This document shows, piece after piece, positions 34,940-45,022 of a stretch of 64,000 nucleotides of DNA. How positions within the stretch are numbered: position 1 is the first letter of the stretch; each line of letters begins with the position of its first letter. A program made the translations under genes and the position numbers. The notes under the pieces were generated by a model. The model was not told where the DNA came from. It searched no databases and was given only the letters and a program-made list of their open reading frames with translations. This stretch comes from an uncultured bacterium (GTDB lineage Bacteria > Bacteroidota > Bacteroidia > Bacteroidales > Bacteroidaceae). The stretch spans positions 1 to 64,000 of the forward strand of contig CAJMSE010000003.1 in the NCBI GenBank assembly GCA_905216025.1, read 5' to 3'.

Positions 34940-35675
34940 CCGAAATTAATGCTTTGTTATAAAGAAGAATATGGTTAAGTCCCTTAGGAACTATGAATTT
35001 GTCTGCAAAGATGCACTTTTTTTCCGAGATGCGCAAGTTTAGCTGTACTCCGCCTGTTAAATAAACCAAAAGACCCGGATATTTCAATCGGAAATCATTG
35101 ATATACCCTTCTATCTCATACTCTACCCCGCGGATTACCCCGCTACGGATGGCCGTCTCGGTGGAATCGCCCAACGGGAGCACCTCGCCCTTACGGGCAA
35201 CGAGCGGCAGCGCATCAGTGAAAGTGCTGAGGGCTTTCAGCCTTATCGTCGGACCGGGCGAGATGTTGCCTCCGAGATACTCTCCCGACGCACTGACGAA
35301 ATCGTATGTGATGCACGTGCCTATGTCGATGATGAGCACATCGCTGCCGCGGCTCTCGCAATAGGCGCCCACTGCGGCTGCCAGCCTGTCAGTGCCGAGC
35401 GTCTGCGGCGTGGCGTATCTGTTTTTTATTGGTACCGGCGTTTCCCCTGAGACCAAGCGCATCACGGGGAAAGGCAGCGAAAGCAATGCTTCTTTGAATT
35501 CGTCCGACAGTCCGACGACGGAAGAGAGGATGCCTTGTGAGAAATGATATTTATCACAAAAACCGTTCAGTTTAAGCAACTCGCCATCGTCCATCCTTAT
35601 CTCCTCCAAGGGAACAAGACCGTCAAAAGCGACAAGTTTGGTACAAGTATTACCGATATCTATCGTCAAATTCAT
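34920..35675 (-). CDS. coaX: Type III pantothenate kinase
   Basis: A 251-residue ASKHA-fold kinase that phosphorylates pantothenate, the first step of CoA synthesis. It has the phosphate-1 motif NLTIDIGNTCTK at the N-terminus, TLGTDRLAAAVGAY near 93, LIIDIGTCITYDFV near 115 and GGNISPGPTIRLKAL. coaBC further downstream supplies the next steps. A minus-strand -7 box TAATTTTG is at 35701-35708. Confidence 0.94.
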   Translation of the reverse strand: MNLTIDIGNTCTKLVAFDGLVPLEEIRMDDGELLKLNGFCDKYHFSQGILSSVVGLSDEFKEALLSLPFPVMRLVSGETPVPIKNRYATPQTLGTDRLAAAVGAYCESRGSDVLIIDIGTCITYDFVSASGEYLGGNISPGPTIRLKALSTFTDALPLVARKGEVLPLGDSTETAIRSGVIRGVEYEIEGYINDFRLKYPGLLVYLTGGVQLNLRISEKKCIFADKFIVPKGLNHILLYNKALISDEKNIK

Positions 35676-35700
35676 TTCTGCTGTTTTCGCTTAACGCGTG

Positions 35701-35708
35701 CAAAATTA
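35701..35708 (-). promoter_or_regulatory. Putative -7 box for coaX
   Basis: TAATTTTG on the minus strand, 25 bp before the coaX ATG, in the divergent gap with the lnb-like gene. It may drive coaX, the outer-membrane protein, lptC and the CNNM/CBS gene. Confidence 0.45.
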
Positions 35709-35753
35709 TTGAAAAAAAACGAGATAATAGCACCGAAAGTAGAAAAAAGAGAG

Positions 35754-35761
35754 TATTTTTG
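35754..35761 (+). promoter_or_regulatory. Putative -7 box for the lnb-like gene
   Basis: TATTTTTG matches TAnnTTTG. It lies so close to the chosen GTG start that transcription would begin at or next to the start codon. Confidence 0.35.
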
Positions 35762-35765
35762 CATC

Positions 35766-37049
35766 GTGAAACAATTAAAAGGTATTTTAAGAATTACCGT
35801 TATAGTAATCCTCATGGTTATGGCGGGCGGGGCATCGGCTGTTCCGGCGCAGGAAAACGGCAACGGTCAGGCGGCAAACGGCAGCACCGGAAGCGACTCG
35901 ACCGGCGTGAGCCTGCTCACCTGTTCTCCGCGGAACGCCATATACGGCCTGTACGGACATACCGCCATACGGTATTGGGACAAGCGCACCGGCATGGACT
36001 GGACTTTCAACTACGGCATATTCAACTTCAGCAAGCCTTATTTTGAACTGCGCTTCGCCCTCGGAAAGACCGACTATGAGCTGGGCGTGCTGCCTTACTA
36101 TCTCTTCAAGAGCGAATACAGCCAGCTGGGATGCCAGGTCAACGAGCAGCCGCTGAACCTCTCTGACGACGAGAAGGAACGCATAATAAAGGCACTTGAA
36201 ACCAACTACCGCCCCGAAAACAGGGTGTACAGATACAACTTCTTCTATAACAACTGCACCACACGGGCACGCGACATCATTGAAAGCTGTATCGACGGAG
36301 ACATCGTTTACCCTGACTACGCAGACAACGATACGGCCGAAAGGCAGACTTTCCGCGAGGCGATACACGTCTACACGGCAGGCCATCCGTGGGCTGCACT
36401 CGGCAACGATCTCGCCCTCGGTGTGAGGGCAGACCTCAAGATGTCGCCGAGAGAGCACCAGTTTCTTCCCGAATACCTGATGGCCGACTTCGACGGGGCG
36501 CGCATCTGCACCGGCGGGAAATACAGGCCGCTCGTCAAGGAGAACAAGATAATCGTTGAAAAGAAGGCTGTCATGAACCCGGAGAGCATGCCGGACCTCA
36601 TGGACACGATATTCACCCCTACCCTATGCGCCCTGCTATTCATGGCGCTGTCGGCGGGTGTAGCCTTATTGGAACTCAAAAGAAGAAAGACGCTGGTCTT
36701 ATGGGATTTATTTCTCATGACAGCGACAGGCGCGGCGGGACTTATCCTGCTGCTGCTGTTCTTCTCCGAGCACCCCGCGACAAGCACAAACCTGCAGATT
36801 CTGCTGCTTAATCCAATGTCCTTCATCTTCATCCCAGCCGTGGCGATGAGGAAAAAGACCGTCTACTGGAAACTATCGGCCATACTGGCGGCCTTGCTGC
36901 TGCCCGGCATGATTTTTCAGGATTATGCCGAAGGATTTATAATTGTGGCACTATCTTTGCAGATAAGAAACTGGATTAACATGCGCCTGAGCGCCGGCAG
37001 CAGCCGCAACACGCGCCAAACCAACAGCAAGGAAGCAAGAAAGCAATGA
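35766..37049 (+). CDS. DUF4105 protein, Lnb-like lipoprotein N-acyltransferase
   Basis: A 427-residue membrane protein from a GTG at 35766, which gives a signal-peptide-like start (MKQLKGILRITVIVILMVMA). The DUF4105 domain has YGLYGHTAIRYWDKRTGMD with a likely catalytic His and YNFFYNNCTTRARDIIE with the Cys of a papain-like fold. Four or five membrane helices fill the C-terminal 150 residues. DUF4105 proteins of Bacteroides were identified as Lnb, which N-acylates lipoproteins in the absence of Lnt. Only 4 bp separate a -7 box (TATTTTTG, 35754-35761) from the start, so the mRNA may be nearly leaderless or the start may differ. Confidence 0.8.
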   Translation: MKQLKGILRITVIVILMVMAGGASAVPAQENGNGQAANGSTGSDSTGVSLLTCSPRNAIYGLYGHTAIRYWDKRTGMDWTFNYGIFNFSKPYFELRFALGKTDYELGVLPYYLFKSEYSQLGCQVNEQPLNLSDDEKERIIKALETNYRPENRVYRYNFFYNNCTTRARDIIESCIDGDIVYPDYADNDTAERQTFREAIHVYTAGHPWAALGNDLALGVRADLKMSPREHQFLPEYLMADFDGARICTGGKYRPLVKENKIIVEKKAVMNPESMPDLMDTIFTPTLCALLFMALSAGVALLELKRRKTLVLWDLFLMTATGAAGLILLLLFFSEHPATSTNLQILLLNPMSFIFIPAVAMRKKTVYWKLSAILAALLLPGMIFQDYAEGFIIVALSLQIRNWINMRLSAGSSRNTRQTNSKEARKQ

Positions 37050-38617
37050 AGTATAGATACATTTCACTGATTATTCTGGCCGCACTCGCCACCGGAGGGT
37101 ATTCGCAGGAAAGCACTGTGAAGCCTGCTCCGAAGCTCGTCGTCAACATTTCCATCGACCAGTTGCGGACCGATTATCTCGAAGCCTTTGCTCCTCTGTA
37201 CGGCGAGGACGGCTTCAAGCGACTCTTCGACAGCGGCATTATCTATACAAACGCATCATATCCATTCTCACCGATAGACCGGTCGTCGGCCATTGCGGCG
37301 CTGGTCACCGGAACCACACCTTATTATAATAGCATCATCGGAGCGCGCTGGCTCAACAAAGAGACACTGCGGCCGGCCTACTGCGTCGACGATGAGAAGC
37401 AGACGGGACTGCAGACGAGGGAGAAATCATCACCGAAACAAATCGCTTCGTCGACAATCGGAGACGAACTGAAGGTCTCCACCAACGGCAAGGCTCTGGT
37501 CTACTCCATCGCCCCGTTCCGCGATGCGGCTGTCCTGGCTGCCGGACATGCCGGCGACGGTGCCGTTTGGATTGACGACGAGAGCGGTAAATGGTGCACG
37601 TCAACGTATTATTCGCCGTCGATACCGTCGTGGCTGTGGGCCTACAACAGCCTCCACTCGCTCAACGGGGTGGAGAACATTGCATGGCAACCGATAAACG
37701 AGCTGTCCGGCAACTTCAGCTACTTCATGAACGGCGGCATGCAAAAGCCTTTCAAGCACAAGTTCACCGGCAGCCGGCGGTTCATCGAGTACAAGACAAG
37801 CGGCCTCGTGAACGGCAGCATCACGGACATAGCCCTGCAGTGCGTCACCAGCAACGCCATGGGGTCCGACGCCATCACCGACCTTCTCAGCGTCACATAT
37901 TACGCAGGAAACTTCAACAGCAAGGCCATCAGCGAGTGCCAGATGGAGCTGCAGGACACCTACGTGCGCCTTGACAGGGAACTCGGCAGACTCATAACCG
38001 GCATAGAGAAGCGCACCGGGAGCGGCAACGTGCTGTTCGTGATAACCAGCACAGGATACAGCAACGAGGAAAACGCCGACTATTCCAAGTTCAGGATACC
38101 GTCGGGAACGTTCAACATCACCCGCACGGCCGACCTGCTCAACATGTATTTCAGTGCTATTTGGGGACAGGGAAAATATGTCGAGACATGCTTCGGCCCG
38201 CAGATGTTCCTCGACCATAAACTGCTTGAGCAGAAGAAGATAAGCCTCACCGACGCTACGGGGCGCGCACAGGAGTTTCTCTCGCAGATATCGGGCGTGA
38301 GAAACACGTACACCTCGCTCCAGCTGCTATCCAGCAACAACCAGCGCATAGACAAGATACGCAACGGATTCCATCCGGAACGCAACGGAGACATACTCAT
38401 CGAAGTGTCTCCAGGATGGAGAATGGTCAATGAAAGCAATATGGAGAACGTGCTTTCAAGAGCCTCTTTCATCCCCTTCCCCATCATCATATACGGCTCG
38501 GGAATGAAAGCGGAACGCATCACCACACCGACAACAATCGACAGAATTGCCCCGACGATAGCCAAATCCATAAGAATAAGGGCCCCCAACGCCTGCTCTT
38601 CAGAGCCGCTGTTTTAA
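37046..38617 (+). CDS. PafA-like alkaline phosphatase superfamily protein
   Basis: A 523-residue exported protein with a signal peptide (about 1-20, GGYSQ-E). The alkaline phosphatase superfamily fold is shown by VVNISIDQLRTDYLEAF with a metal-binding Asp near residue 37, and by a nucleophile region SPIDRSSAIAALVTGTTPYYN with a Ser or Thr nucleophile. The later histidine and aspartate ligands are less clear, and the C-terminal region (HPERNGDILIEVSPGWRM) is typical of PafA-like members. It probably hydrolyses phosphate esters in the periplasm. It overlaps the lnb-like stop by ATGA. Confidence 0.8.
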   Translation: MKYRYISLIILAALATGGYSQESTVKPAPKLVVNISIDQLRTDYLEAFAPLYGEDGFKRLFDSGIIYTNASYPFSPIDRSSAIAALVTGTTPYYNSIIGARWLNKETLRPAYCVDDEKQTGLQTREKSSPKQIASSTIGDELKVSTNGKALVYSIAPFRDAAVLAAGHAGDGAVWIDDESGKWCTSTYYSPSIPSWLWAYNSLHSLNGVENIAWQPINELSGNFSYFMNGGMQKPFKHKFTGSRRFIEYKTSGLVNGSITDIALQCVTSNAMGSDAITDLLSVTYYAGNFNSKAISECQMELQDTYVRLDRELGRLITGIEKRTGSGNVLFVITSTGYSNEENADYSKFRIPSGTFNITRTADLLNMYFSAIWGQGKYVETCFGPQMFLDHKLLEQKKISLTDATGRAQEFLSQISGVRNTYTSLQLLSSNNQRIDKIRNGFHPERNGDILIEVSPGWRMVNESNMENVLSRASFIPFPIIIYGSGMKAERITTPTTIDRIAPTIAKSIRIRAPNACSSEPLF

Positions 38618-38697
38618 CATCACACAGCCGGGAGGCCTCCGACAAAGGGCAAACAGACAATATCAACATTCAGAAAAATAATAAAAAACAAGATAAT

Positions 38698-41600
38698 ATG
38701 AATTTCAACAAATTCCTGAAATCACTTTTCGGTGACAAGTCGTCACGCGATATGAAACTCATCCAGCCGCTGGTGGAGAAGGTGAAAGCCGTATATCCCA
38801 CCATCGAGGGCCTGAGCAACGACGAGCTGCGCAACAGGACCAGCCAGATAAGACAAACCATACAGGACTCCGCAAAGGAGCAGAAGGAAAAGATTGCCGA
38901 GCTGAAAGCGAAGATAGAAGATACTCCCATCGATGAGCGCGAGGACATATTCAACCATATCGACAAACTCGAGAAGGAGGTACTCGACATCTATGAGAAG
39001 GCTCTCGACGAGGCCATGCCCGAGGTATTCTCCATCATAAAGGAGACGGCAAAGCGTTTCGCACAGAACGAGGAGACCGTGGTGACGGCCACGGAGTTCG
39101 ACCGCGAGCTCGCTGCAGACCCGAGAAAAGACTTCATCACCATCGACGGAGACAAGGCTATATACCACAATCACTGGACTGCAGGCGGCAACGACCTCAA
39201 ATGGGAGATGGTACACTACGACGTACAGCTGTTCGGCGGCGTCGTGTTGCACCAGGGAAAGATTGCCGAGATGGCCACCGGAGAGGGTAAGACCCTCGTG
39301 GCCACGCTCCCCGTATTCCTCAACGCGCTCACGGGAAACGGCGTGCACGTGGTCACCGTGAACGACTACCTGGCCAAGCGCGACTCCGAATGGATGGGAC
39401 CGCTCTACGAATTCCACGGACTGTCCGTCGACTGCATCGACAAGCACCAGCCCAACTCACCCGAACGGCGCAAGGCCTACCGGGCCGACATCACCTTCGG
39501 AACGAACAACGAGTTCGGTTTCGACTATCTGCGCGACAACATGGCCGTCTCTCCGGACGACCTCGTGCAGCGCGCCCACAACTATGCCATCGTCGACGAG
39601 GTTGACTCCGTGCTTATCGACGACGCCCGTACACCTCTTATCATATCGGGTCCCGTGCCGAAAGGAGACAACCAGATGTTTGAGGAATACCAGCCGTTGG
39701 TGGAGAGTCTCGTAGACGTGCAGCGCAAACTGGCAACCCAGTATCTTGCCGACGCGAAGCAGAAAATCACCGAGGGACGCCAGACAAACAACCAGAAGCT
39801 CACCGACGAGGGCTTCCTCTCCCTCTACCGCTCGCACAAGGCGCTGCCCAAGAACAAGCCGCTGATAAAATATCTCTCTGAAGAGGGCATCAAATCGGGA
39901 ATGCTCAAGACCGAGGAGATATACATGGAGAACAACAACCGCCGCATGCCGGAGGCCATCGAGCCGCTTTATTTCGTTGTGGACGAGAAGCTGAACTCAT
40001 GCGACCTGACGGACAAGGGTACCGACTGGCTCGCCAAGAAGGTGAACGACAAGGAGCTGTTCGTGCTCCCCGACATCGCATCGCAGCTCTCGGCACTCGA
40101 GAGCGACACCACGCTCAGCGACCAGGAGCGCCTCGACAGGAAAGACGAGTTCCTCAACCACTATGCCGTGCAGAGCGAGCGGGTGCACACTCTCCAGCAG
40201 CTTCTCAAGGCATACACGATGTTCAACAAGGACGACGAGTACGTGGTGATCGACGGCGAGGTGAAAATCGTGGACGAGCAGACGGGCCGTATCATGGACG
40301 GACGCCGCTGGAGCGACGGTCTGCACCAGGCCGTGGAGGCCAAGGAGCACGTGAAGGTGGAGGCCGCTACGCAGACTTTCGCCACCATCACCCTGCAAAA
40401 CTACTTCCGAATGTACCATAAGCTGGCCGGAATGACCGGTACGGCATCTACCGAGGCGGGCGAGTTCTGGAACATCTACAAGCTCGACGTCGTAGAGATA
40501 CCAACCAACCGCCCCGTTCTCCGCAATGATATGGACGACCGGATATACAAGACTGCACGTGAGAAATACAACGCAGTGATAGATGAAATCGTTGCGATGC
40601 GCAACAGCGGACGGCCTACCCTCGTCGGCACCACTTCCGTAGAGATTTCCGAACTCCTGTCGAAGATGCTCAGCATGCGCAAGATTCCCCACCAGGTGCT
40701 CAACGCGAAGCTGCACCAGAAGGAGGCCGACATCGTGGCACTGGCAGGTCAGAGCACGATGGGCAAGGTCATGATAACCGACGAGAACGGAGAGAGCCAC
40801 GAGGAGGAGCGCATGCTCGGCGCCGTCACCATAGCCACCAACATGGCCGGCCGCGGTACGGATATCAAGCTGTCTCCTGAGGTCAAGGCCGCAGGCGGTC
40901 TCGCCATCATAGGCACCGAGCGCCACGAGAGCCGTCGCGTAGACCGCCAGCTCCGCGGACGTGCCGGCCGTCAGGGCGATCCCGGCTCGTCAGTCTTCTT
41001 CATTTCATGTGAAGACAAGCTGATGCGCCTCTTCGCAGGAGACCGCATTGCGCACATCATGGACCGTCTCGGACATGAAGAAGGTGATGTTTTAAAAGGA
41101 AGACTCATCACAAATTCGGTAGAAAGATCGCAGAAGAAGGTTGAGGAAAACAACTTCGGCATCCGCAAACGCCTGCTCGAATACGACGACGTAATGAACA
41201 AGCAGCGTACCGTTGTGTACGAGAAACGCCGCCACGCACTCATGGGCGAGCGCATCGGCATGGACATCACGAACATCATCTGGGACCGCGTCGTGAACAT
41301 AATAGAGACCAACGACTATGAGGGATGCAAGGAAGAGTTCATGCACATCCTCGCCATGGAGGTGCCGTTCACGAGCGAGCAGTTCGTCAACGAGAGCCAC
41401 GACAACCTTGCCGAGAGCGCCTTCCAGATTGCGATAGAAGCCTTCAAGCGCCGCACCGAGCGCATACAGGCAACCGCATGGCCCATCATCAAGCAGGTAT
41501 ATGAGAACCAGGGCGCCATATACGAGCGCATAATGGTGCCTATCACCGACGGCCGCAGGATGTACAACATACCCTGCAACCTCAAGGAGGCATACGAGAC

Positions 41601-42093
41601 GGAGTGCAAGAGCGTGATAAAGCAGTTCGAGAAGGTAATCCTCCTGCACATCATCGACGACTGCTGGAAGGAGAATCTCCGCGAGCTCGACGAACTGAAG
41701 CACAGCGTCCAGAACGCTTCGTACGAGCAGAAAGACCCTCTGCTCATCTTCAAGCTCGAGAGTGTGAAGCTGTTTGACAACATGGTGAACTCCATGAACA
41801 ACCGCATCGTGGGCATACTGATGCGCAGCGCCATCCCGGAGATGCAGCAGGAGGAAGTGCGCGAGGCCGCTCCCGAAGAGGAGGTGAAGCGCCAGCAGTA
41901 TACCGAGAGCAAGCACAACCTTGACGAGGAGCAGCTCACCGACCCGAACCAGGCTGCCGCAGCGGCAAGCGACACCCGCGCACAGCAGCAGCGCACGCCC
42001 ATCGTGAAAGACAAGCTGCCCGGCCGCAACGACCCATGCCCATGCGGAAGCGGCAAGAAATTCAAGAACTGCCACGGCCGGGGAATAGTATAA
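38698..42093 (+). CDS. secA: Protein translocase ATPase SecA
   Basis: A 1131-residue motor of the Sec pathway, long as usual for Bacteroidetes. Visible are Walker A ATGEGKTL near residue 196, DEVDSVLIDDARTPLIISG and AGMTGTASTEAGEF. GTDIKLSPEV with RQLRGRAGRQGDPGSS forms the second helicase half. The zinc-binding SEC-C tail CPCGSGKKFKNCHG is at the very end. An acidic, Gln-rich linker (about 1065-1105) precedes the zinc tail. It is followed by a strong terminator. Confidence 0.96.
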   Translation: MNFNKFLKSLFGDKSSRDMKLIQPLVEKVKAVYPTIEGLSNDELRNRTSQIRQTIQDSAKEQKEKIAELKAKIEDTPIDEREDIFNHIDKLEKEVLDIYEKALDEAMPEVFSIIKETAKRFAQNEETVVTATEFDRELAADPRKDFITIDGDKAIYHNHWTAGGNDLKWEMVHYDVQLFGGVVLHQGKIAEMATGEGKTLVATLPVFLNALTGNGVHVVTVNDYLAKRDSEWMGPLYEFHGLSVDCIDKHQPNSPERRKAYRADITFGTNNEFGFDYLRDNMAVSPDDLVQRAHNYAIVDEVDSVLIDDARTPLIISGPVPKGDNQMFEEYQPLVESLVDVQRKLATQYLADAKQKITEGRQTNNQKLTDEGFLSLYRSHKALPKNKPLIKYLSEEGIKSGMLKTEEIYMENNNRRMPEAIEPLYFVVDEKLNSCDLTDKGTDWLAKKVNDKELFVLPDIASQLSALESDTTLSDQERLDRKDEFLNHYAVQSERVHTLQQLLKAYTMFNKDDEYVVIDGEVKIVDEQTGRIMDGRRWSDGLHQAVEAKEHVKVEAATQTFATITLQNYFRMYHKLAGMTGTASTEAGEFWNIYKLDVVEIPTNRPVLRNDMDDRIYKTAREKYNAVIDEIVAMRNSGRPTLVGTTSVEISELLSKMLSMRKIPHQVLNAKLHQKEADIVALAGQSTMGKVMITDENGESHEEERMLGAVTIATNMAGRGTDIKLSPEVKAAGGLAIIGTERHESRRVDRQLRGRAGRQGDPGSSVFFISCEDKLMRLFAGDRIAHIMDRLGHEEGDVLKGRLITNSVERSQKKVEENNFGIRKRLLEYDDVMNKQRTVVYEKRRHALMGERIGMDITNIIWDRVVNIIETNDYEGCKEEFMHILAMEVPFTSEQFVNESHDNLAESAFQIAIEAFKRRTERIQATAWPIIKQVYENQGAIYERIMVPITDGRRMYNIPCNLKEAYETECKSVIKQFEKVILLHIIDDCWKENLRELDELKHSVQNASYEQKDPLLIFKLESVKLFDNMVNSMNNRIVGILMRSAIPEMQQEEVREAAPEEEVKRQQYTESKHNLDEEQLTDPNQAAAAASDTRAQQQRTPIVKDKLPGRNDPCPCGSGKKFKNCHGRGIV

Positions 42094-42110
42094 GAGGTTA
42101 TAAGGTTTTG

Positions 42111-42153
42111 AGGTTATCGGGTCATGAGGTTTCAGGTTATCGGGTCATGAGGT
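42111..42153. repeat. Direct repeat of 20 bp, period 23, after secA
   Basis: AGGTTATCGGGTCATGAGGT occurs at 42111-42130 and again at 42134-42153, with related GAGGTT pieces just before. It is a short non-coding repeat between the secA stop and its terminator. Confidence 0.6.
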
Positions 42154-42205
42154 GACAAATGCCTTATACCGCACTGAGCCTCAACCCATAGGCAATATTT
42201 CAGGA

Positions 42206-42239
42206 AGGCACGGAACGATATCGGTTCCGTGCCTTTTTT
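42206..42239 (+). terminator. Rho-independent terminator of secA
   Basis: An 11-bp stem AGGCACGGAAC / GTTCCGTGCCT with a 7-base loop (42217-42223) is followed by a T run (42234-42239). Confidence 0.85.
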
Positions 42240-42348
42240 ATTGTCCCTGCAACGGCGGGAGGTGACGCGCGGATGATACCGCATTATTATGAACGGAGCC
42301 GGCGGCGGCCGGTGCGAATCCCTATTTATAGGTATTTTCAGCAAATAC

Positions 42349-42392
42349 GCAACCGGTTGCAACCCGGTTGCGATTTATTTGTTGTAAATTTG
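42349..42392 (+). promoter_or_regulatory. Tandem palindromes and -7 box upstream of feoAB
   Basis: Two adjoining palindromes, GCAACCGGTTGC (42349-42360) and GCAACCCGGTTGC (42359-42371), precede a TAAATTTG -7 box (42385-42392) that lies 21 bp before the feoAB ATG. The palindromes occupy the -33 to -50 region and look like an operator, possibly for a metal-responsive regulator. That function is inferred. Confidence 0.55.
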
Positions 42393-42413
42393 CACACAGA
42401 AAGAAATAGAACA

Positions 42414-44963
42414 ATGAAACTGTCAGAACTGAAAACAGGTCAGAAAGGGGTCATCGTAAAGGTGCTCGGACACGGAGGATTCCGCAAGCGTATCGTGGAG
42501 ATGGGCTTCATAAAGGGCAAAATCGTCGAGGTGCTGCTCAATGCCCCGCTCCAAGACCCTGTGAAATATAAGATTATGGGCTATGAAGTGTCGCTGCGGC
42601 ACGACGAGGCCAGGATGATCGAGATAATATCGGAAGCCGAGGCACTCGCCCACGGCACGCGGCAGGAAGACCACGACGGTCGCCCCGTCATGATTGCAGA
42701 CGACTGCTCCGACGAGCAGCCGCACCGCGACAAGCTGCTCCGCGACGCCGCCATGCGCAAGCGGCGCACCATCAACGTGGCCCTCGTGGGAAACCCGAAC
42801 TGCGGCAAGACATCGCTCTTCAACTTCGCATCGGGCGCACACGAGCGCGTGGGCAACTACTCGGGCGTCACCGTCGATGCCAAGGAGGGGCATGCGCACT
42901 TCGAGGGATATGAATTCAACCTCGTAGACCTGCCCGGAACGTACTCCCTCTCGGCCTACAGCCCCGAGGAACTATACGTGAGGAAGCAGATAATAGAGCA
43001 GACGCCGGACGTCGTCATCAACGTGATAGACGCCAGCAACATCGAGCGCAACCTCTACCTGACGACCCAGCTCGTCGACATGCACCTCCGCATGGTGTGC
43101 GCGCTCAACATGTTCGACGAGTTCGAGGAGCGCGGCGACAAGCTCAACCACAACACGCTCGGCCGCCTCTTCGGCGTGCCGATGATTCCCACGGTGTTCA
43201 AGACCGGCCGCGGCGTGGACCTCCTGTTCCACATCATCATCAACATGTACGAGGGTGTCGACTTCATCGACAAGGACGGAAACATCAACCCCGAGGTGGC
43301 CGCCGACATACGCAACTGGCACAGCGAGTACGGCAGCGGCACCACGGAAGACCACGACGAGGACTTCGCCCACGGGGCAAAGCCCAACAACAGCGTATAC
43401 CGCCACATACACCTCAACCACGGCCGGCTCATTGAGGATGCCATAGAGGCCGTGAAGAACGAGCTGCAGGAGGATGAGGAGATACGCCACAAGTATTCGA
43501 CAAGATACCTGTCTATCAAACTGCTCGAGATGGACACCGAAGCGGAACAGCTCGTGCGCTCGCTGGGCAACGGCCAGCGAATCATCGGGGAGAGAGACAG
43601 GCAGGCGGCACTGATAAAGGAGGAGACGAAGGAAGACACCGAGACGGCCATCATGGACGCAAAGTACGGCTTCATACACGGCGCCCTGCAGGAGGCGGGC
43701 TACGAAGAGGGCAAGAAACAGGACACATACCAGATGACACACCTCATCGACAGCATCGTCACCAACAGGTATGTAGGCTTCCCGCTATTCTTCCTGATGC
43801 TCTACGCGATGTTTCAGATGACGTTCTCCCTCGGGCAGTATCCCATGGACTGGATCGAGGCCGGCGTGTCGGCACTCGGCGGATGGCTCAGCAGCGCCAT
43901 GCCCGACGGAGCCCTGAAAGACATGCTCGTCGACGGAGTGATAGGCGGTGTGGGCGCCGTCATAGTGTTCCTGCCGCAGATTCTCATCCTCTACGCCTTC
44001 ATCTCGTTCATGGAAGACTCGGGCTACATGGCCCGCGCGGCCTTCATCATGGACAAGCTGATGCACAAGATGGGGCTCCACGGCAAGTCGTTCATACCGC
44101 TGATAATGGGCTTCGGCTGCAACGTGCCCGCCATAATGGCCACGCGCACCATAGAGAGCCGGCGCTCACGGCTTATCACCATGCTGGTGCTTCCCATGAT
44201 GAGCTGCTCGGCACGCCTGCCCATTTACATAATGATTACCGGCACTTTCTTCGCCGTGCAGTATCAGAGCATGATAATGATATCGCTCTACGCCATCGGC
44301 ATCATCCTCTCGGTGATTGTCAGCCGCGTGCTGAGCCGGTGGATGATAAAGGGCGACGACACGCCCTTCGTGATGGAGCTGCCGCCCTACCGCTTCCCCA
44401 CAGTGAAGGCCATCGGCCGCCACACGTGGGAGAAGGGCAAGCAGTATCTCAAGAAGATGGGTAACATCATCCTCGTGGCGAGCATCATCGTGTGGGCGCT
44501 CGGATACTTCCCGCACGACGACAGCCTCGACCGCCAACAACAGCAGGAGCAGAGCTACATCGGAATGATCGGCAAGGCGATAGAGCCGGCCTTCGCGGCA
44601 CAGGGCTTCGACTGGCGCCTCGACGTCGGACTGATTGCCGGCGTGGGAGCGAAGGAAATCGTGGCGTCGACCCTCGGCGTGCTCTACAGCGGCGACGATG
44701 CCGTGGCCGACGACACGGAGGATGACAACAGCGCGAGATATTCGGCCCTATACCAGAAAATGGCGGCCGACGGCATAACGCCGCTGACGGCATTCTGCTA
44801 TCTGCTCTTCGTGCTGATATACTTCCCCTGCATAGCCACCATAGCGGCGATAAAGCACGAGAGCGGCTCATGGCGGTGGGCACTGTTCGCCGCCGGATAC
44901 ACCACCCTGCTGGCATGGGTGGTCTCGGCCGCCGTATATCAGATCGGAAGCCTCTTTACCTGA
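42414..44963 (+). CDS. feoB: Ferrous iron transporter, FeoA-FeoB fusion
   Basis: An 849-residue inner-membrane Fe(II) importer. Residues about 1-75 are a FeoA SH3-like domain (SELKTGQKGVIVKVLGHGGF). The FeoB G-domain follows, with G1 GNPNCGKTSLFN near 126, G3 DLPGTYSL and a helical GDI region. A permease part of about 8-10 helices includes FGCNVPAIMATRTIESRRSR and GVGAKEIVASTLG. FeoAB fusions are common in Bacteroidales. I chose the ATG at 42414 because the FeoA domain begins there; the 47 upstream in-frame residues cover the promoter. Confidence 0.95.
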   Translation: MKLSELKTGQKGVIVKVLGHGGFRKRIVEMGFIKGKIVEVLLNAPLQDPVKYKIMGYEVSLRHDEARMIEIISEAEALAHGTRQEDHDGRPVMIADDCSDEQPHRDKLLRDAAMRKRRTINVALVGNPNCGKTSLFNFASGAHERVGNYSGVTVDAKEGHAHFEGYEFNLVDLPGTYSLSAYSPEELYVRKQIIEQTPDVVINVIDASNIERNLYLTTQLVDMHLRMVCALNMFDEFEERGDKLNHNTLGRLFGVPMIPTVFKTGRGVDLLFHIIINMYEGVDFIDKDGNINPEVAADIRNWHSEYGSGTTEDHDEDFAHGAKPNNSVYRHIHLNHGRLIEDAIEAVKNELQEDEEIRHKYSTRYLSIKLLEMDTEAEQLVRSLGNGQRIIGERDRQAALIKEETKEDTETAIMDAKYGFIHGALQEAGYEEGKKQDTYQMTHLIDSIVTNRYVGFPLFFLMLYAMFQMTFSLGQYPMDWIEAGVSALGGWLSSAMPDGALKDMLVDGVIGGVGAVIVFLPQILILYAFISFMEDSGYMARAAFIMDKLMHKMGLHGKSFIPLIMGFGCNVPAIMATRTIESRRSRLITMLVLPMMSCSARLPIYIMITGTFFAVQYQSMIMISLYAIGIILSVIVSRVLSRWMIKGDDTPFVMELPPYRFPTVKAIGRHTWEKGKQYLKKMGNIILVASIIVWALGYFPHDDSLDRQQQQEQSYIGMIGKAIEPAFAAQGFDWRLDVGLIAGVGAKEIVASTLGVLYSGDDAVADDTEDDNSARYSALYQKMAADGITPLTAFCYLLFVLIYFPCIATIAAIKHESGSWRWALFAAGYTTLLAWVVSAAVYQIGSLFT

Positions 44964-45022
44964 AGGTATTTCACAGAGTGATGAATAATTCCTGGATGCC
45001 ATATCAGTAATGCGGCTCACCT

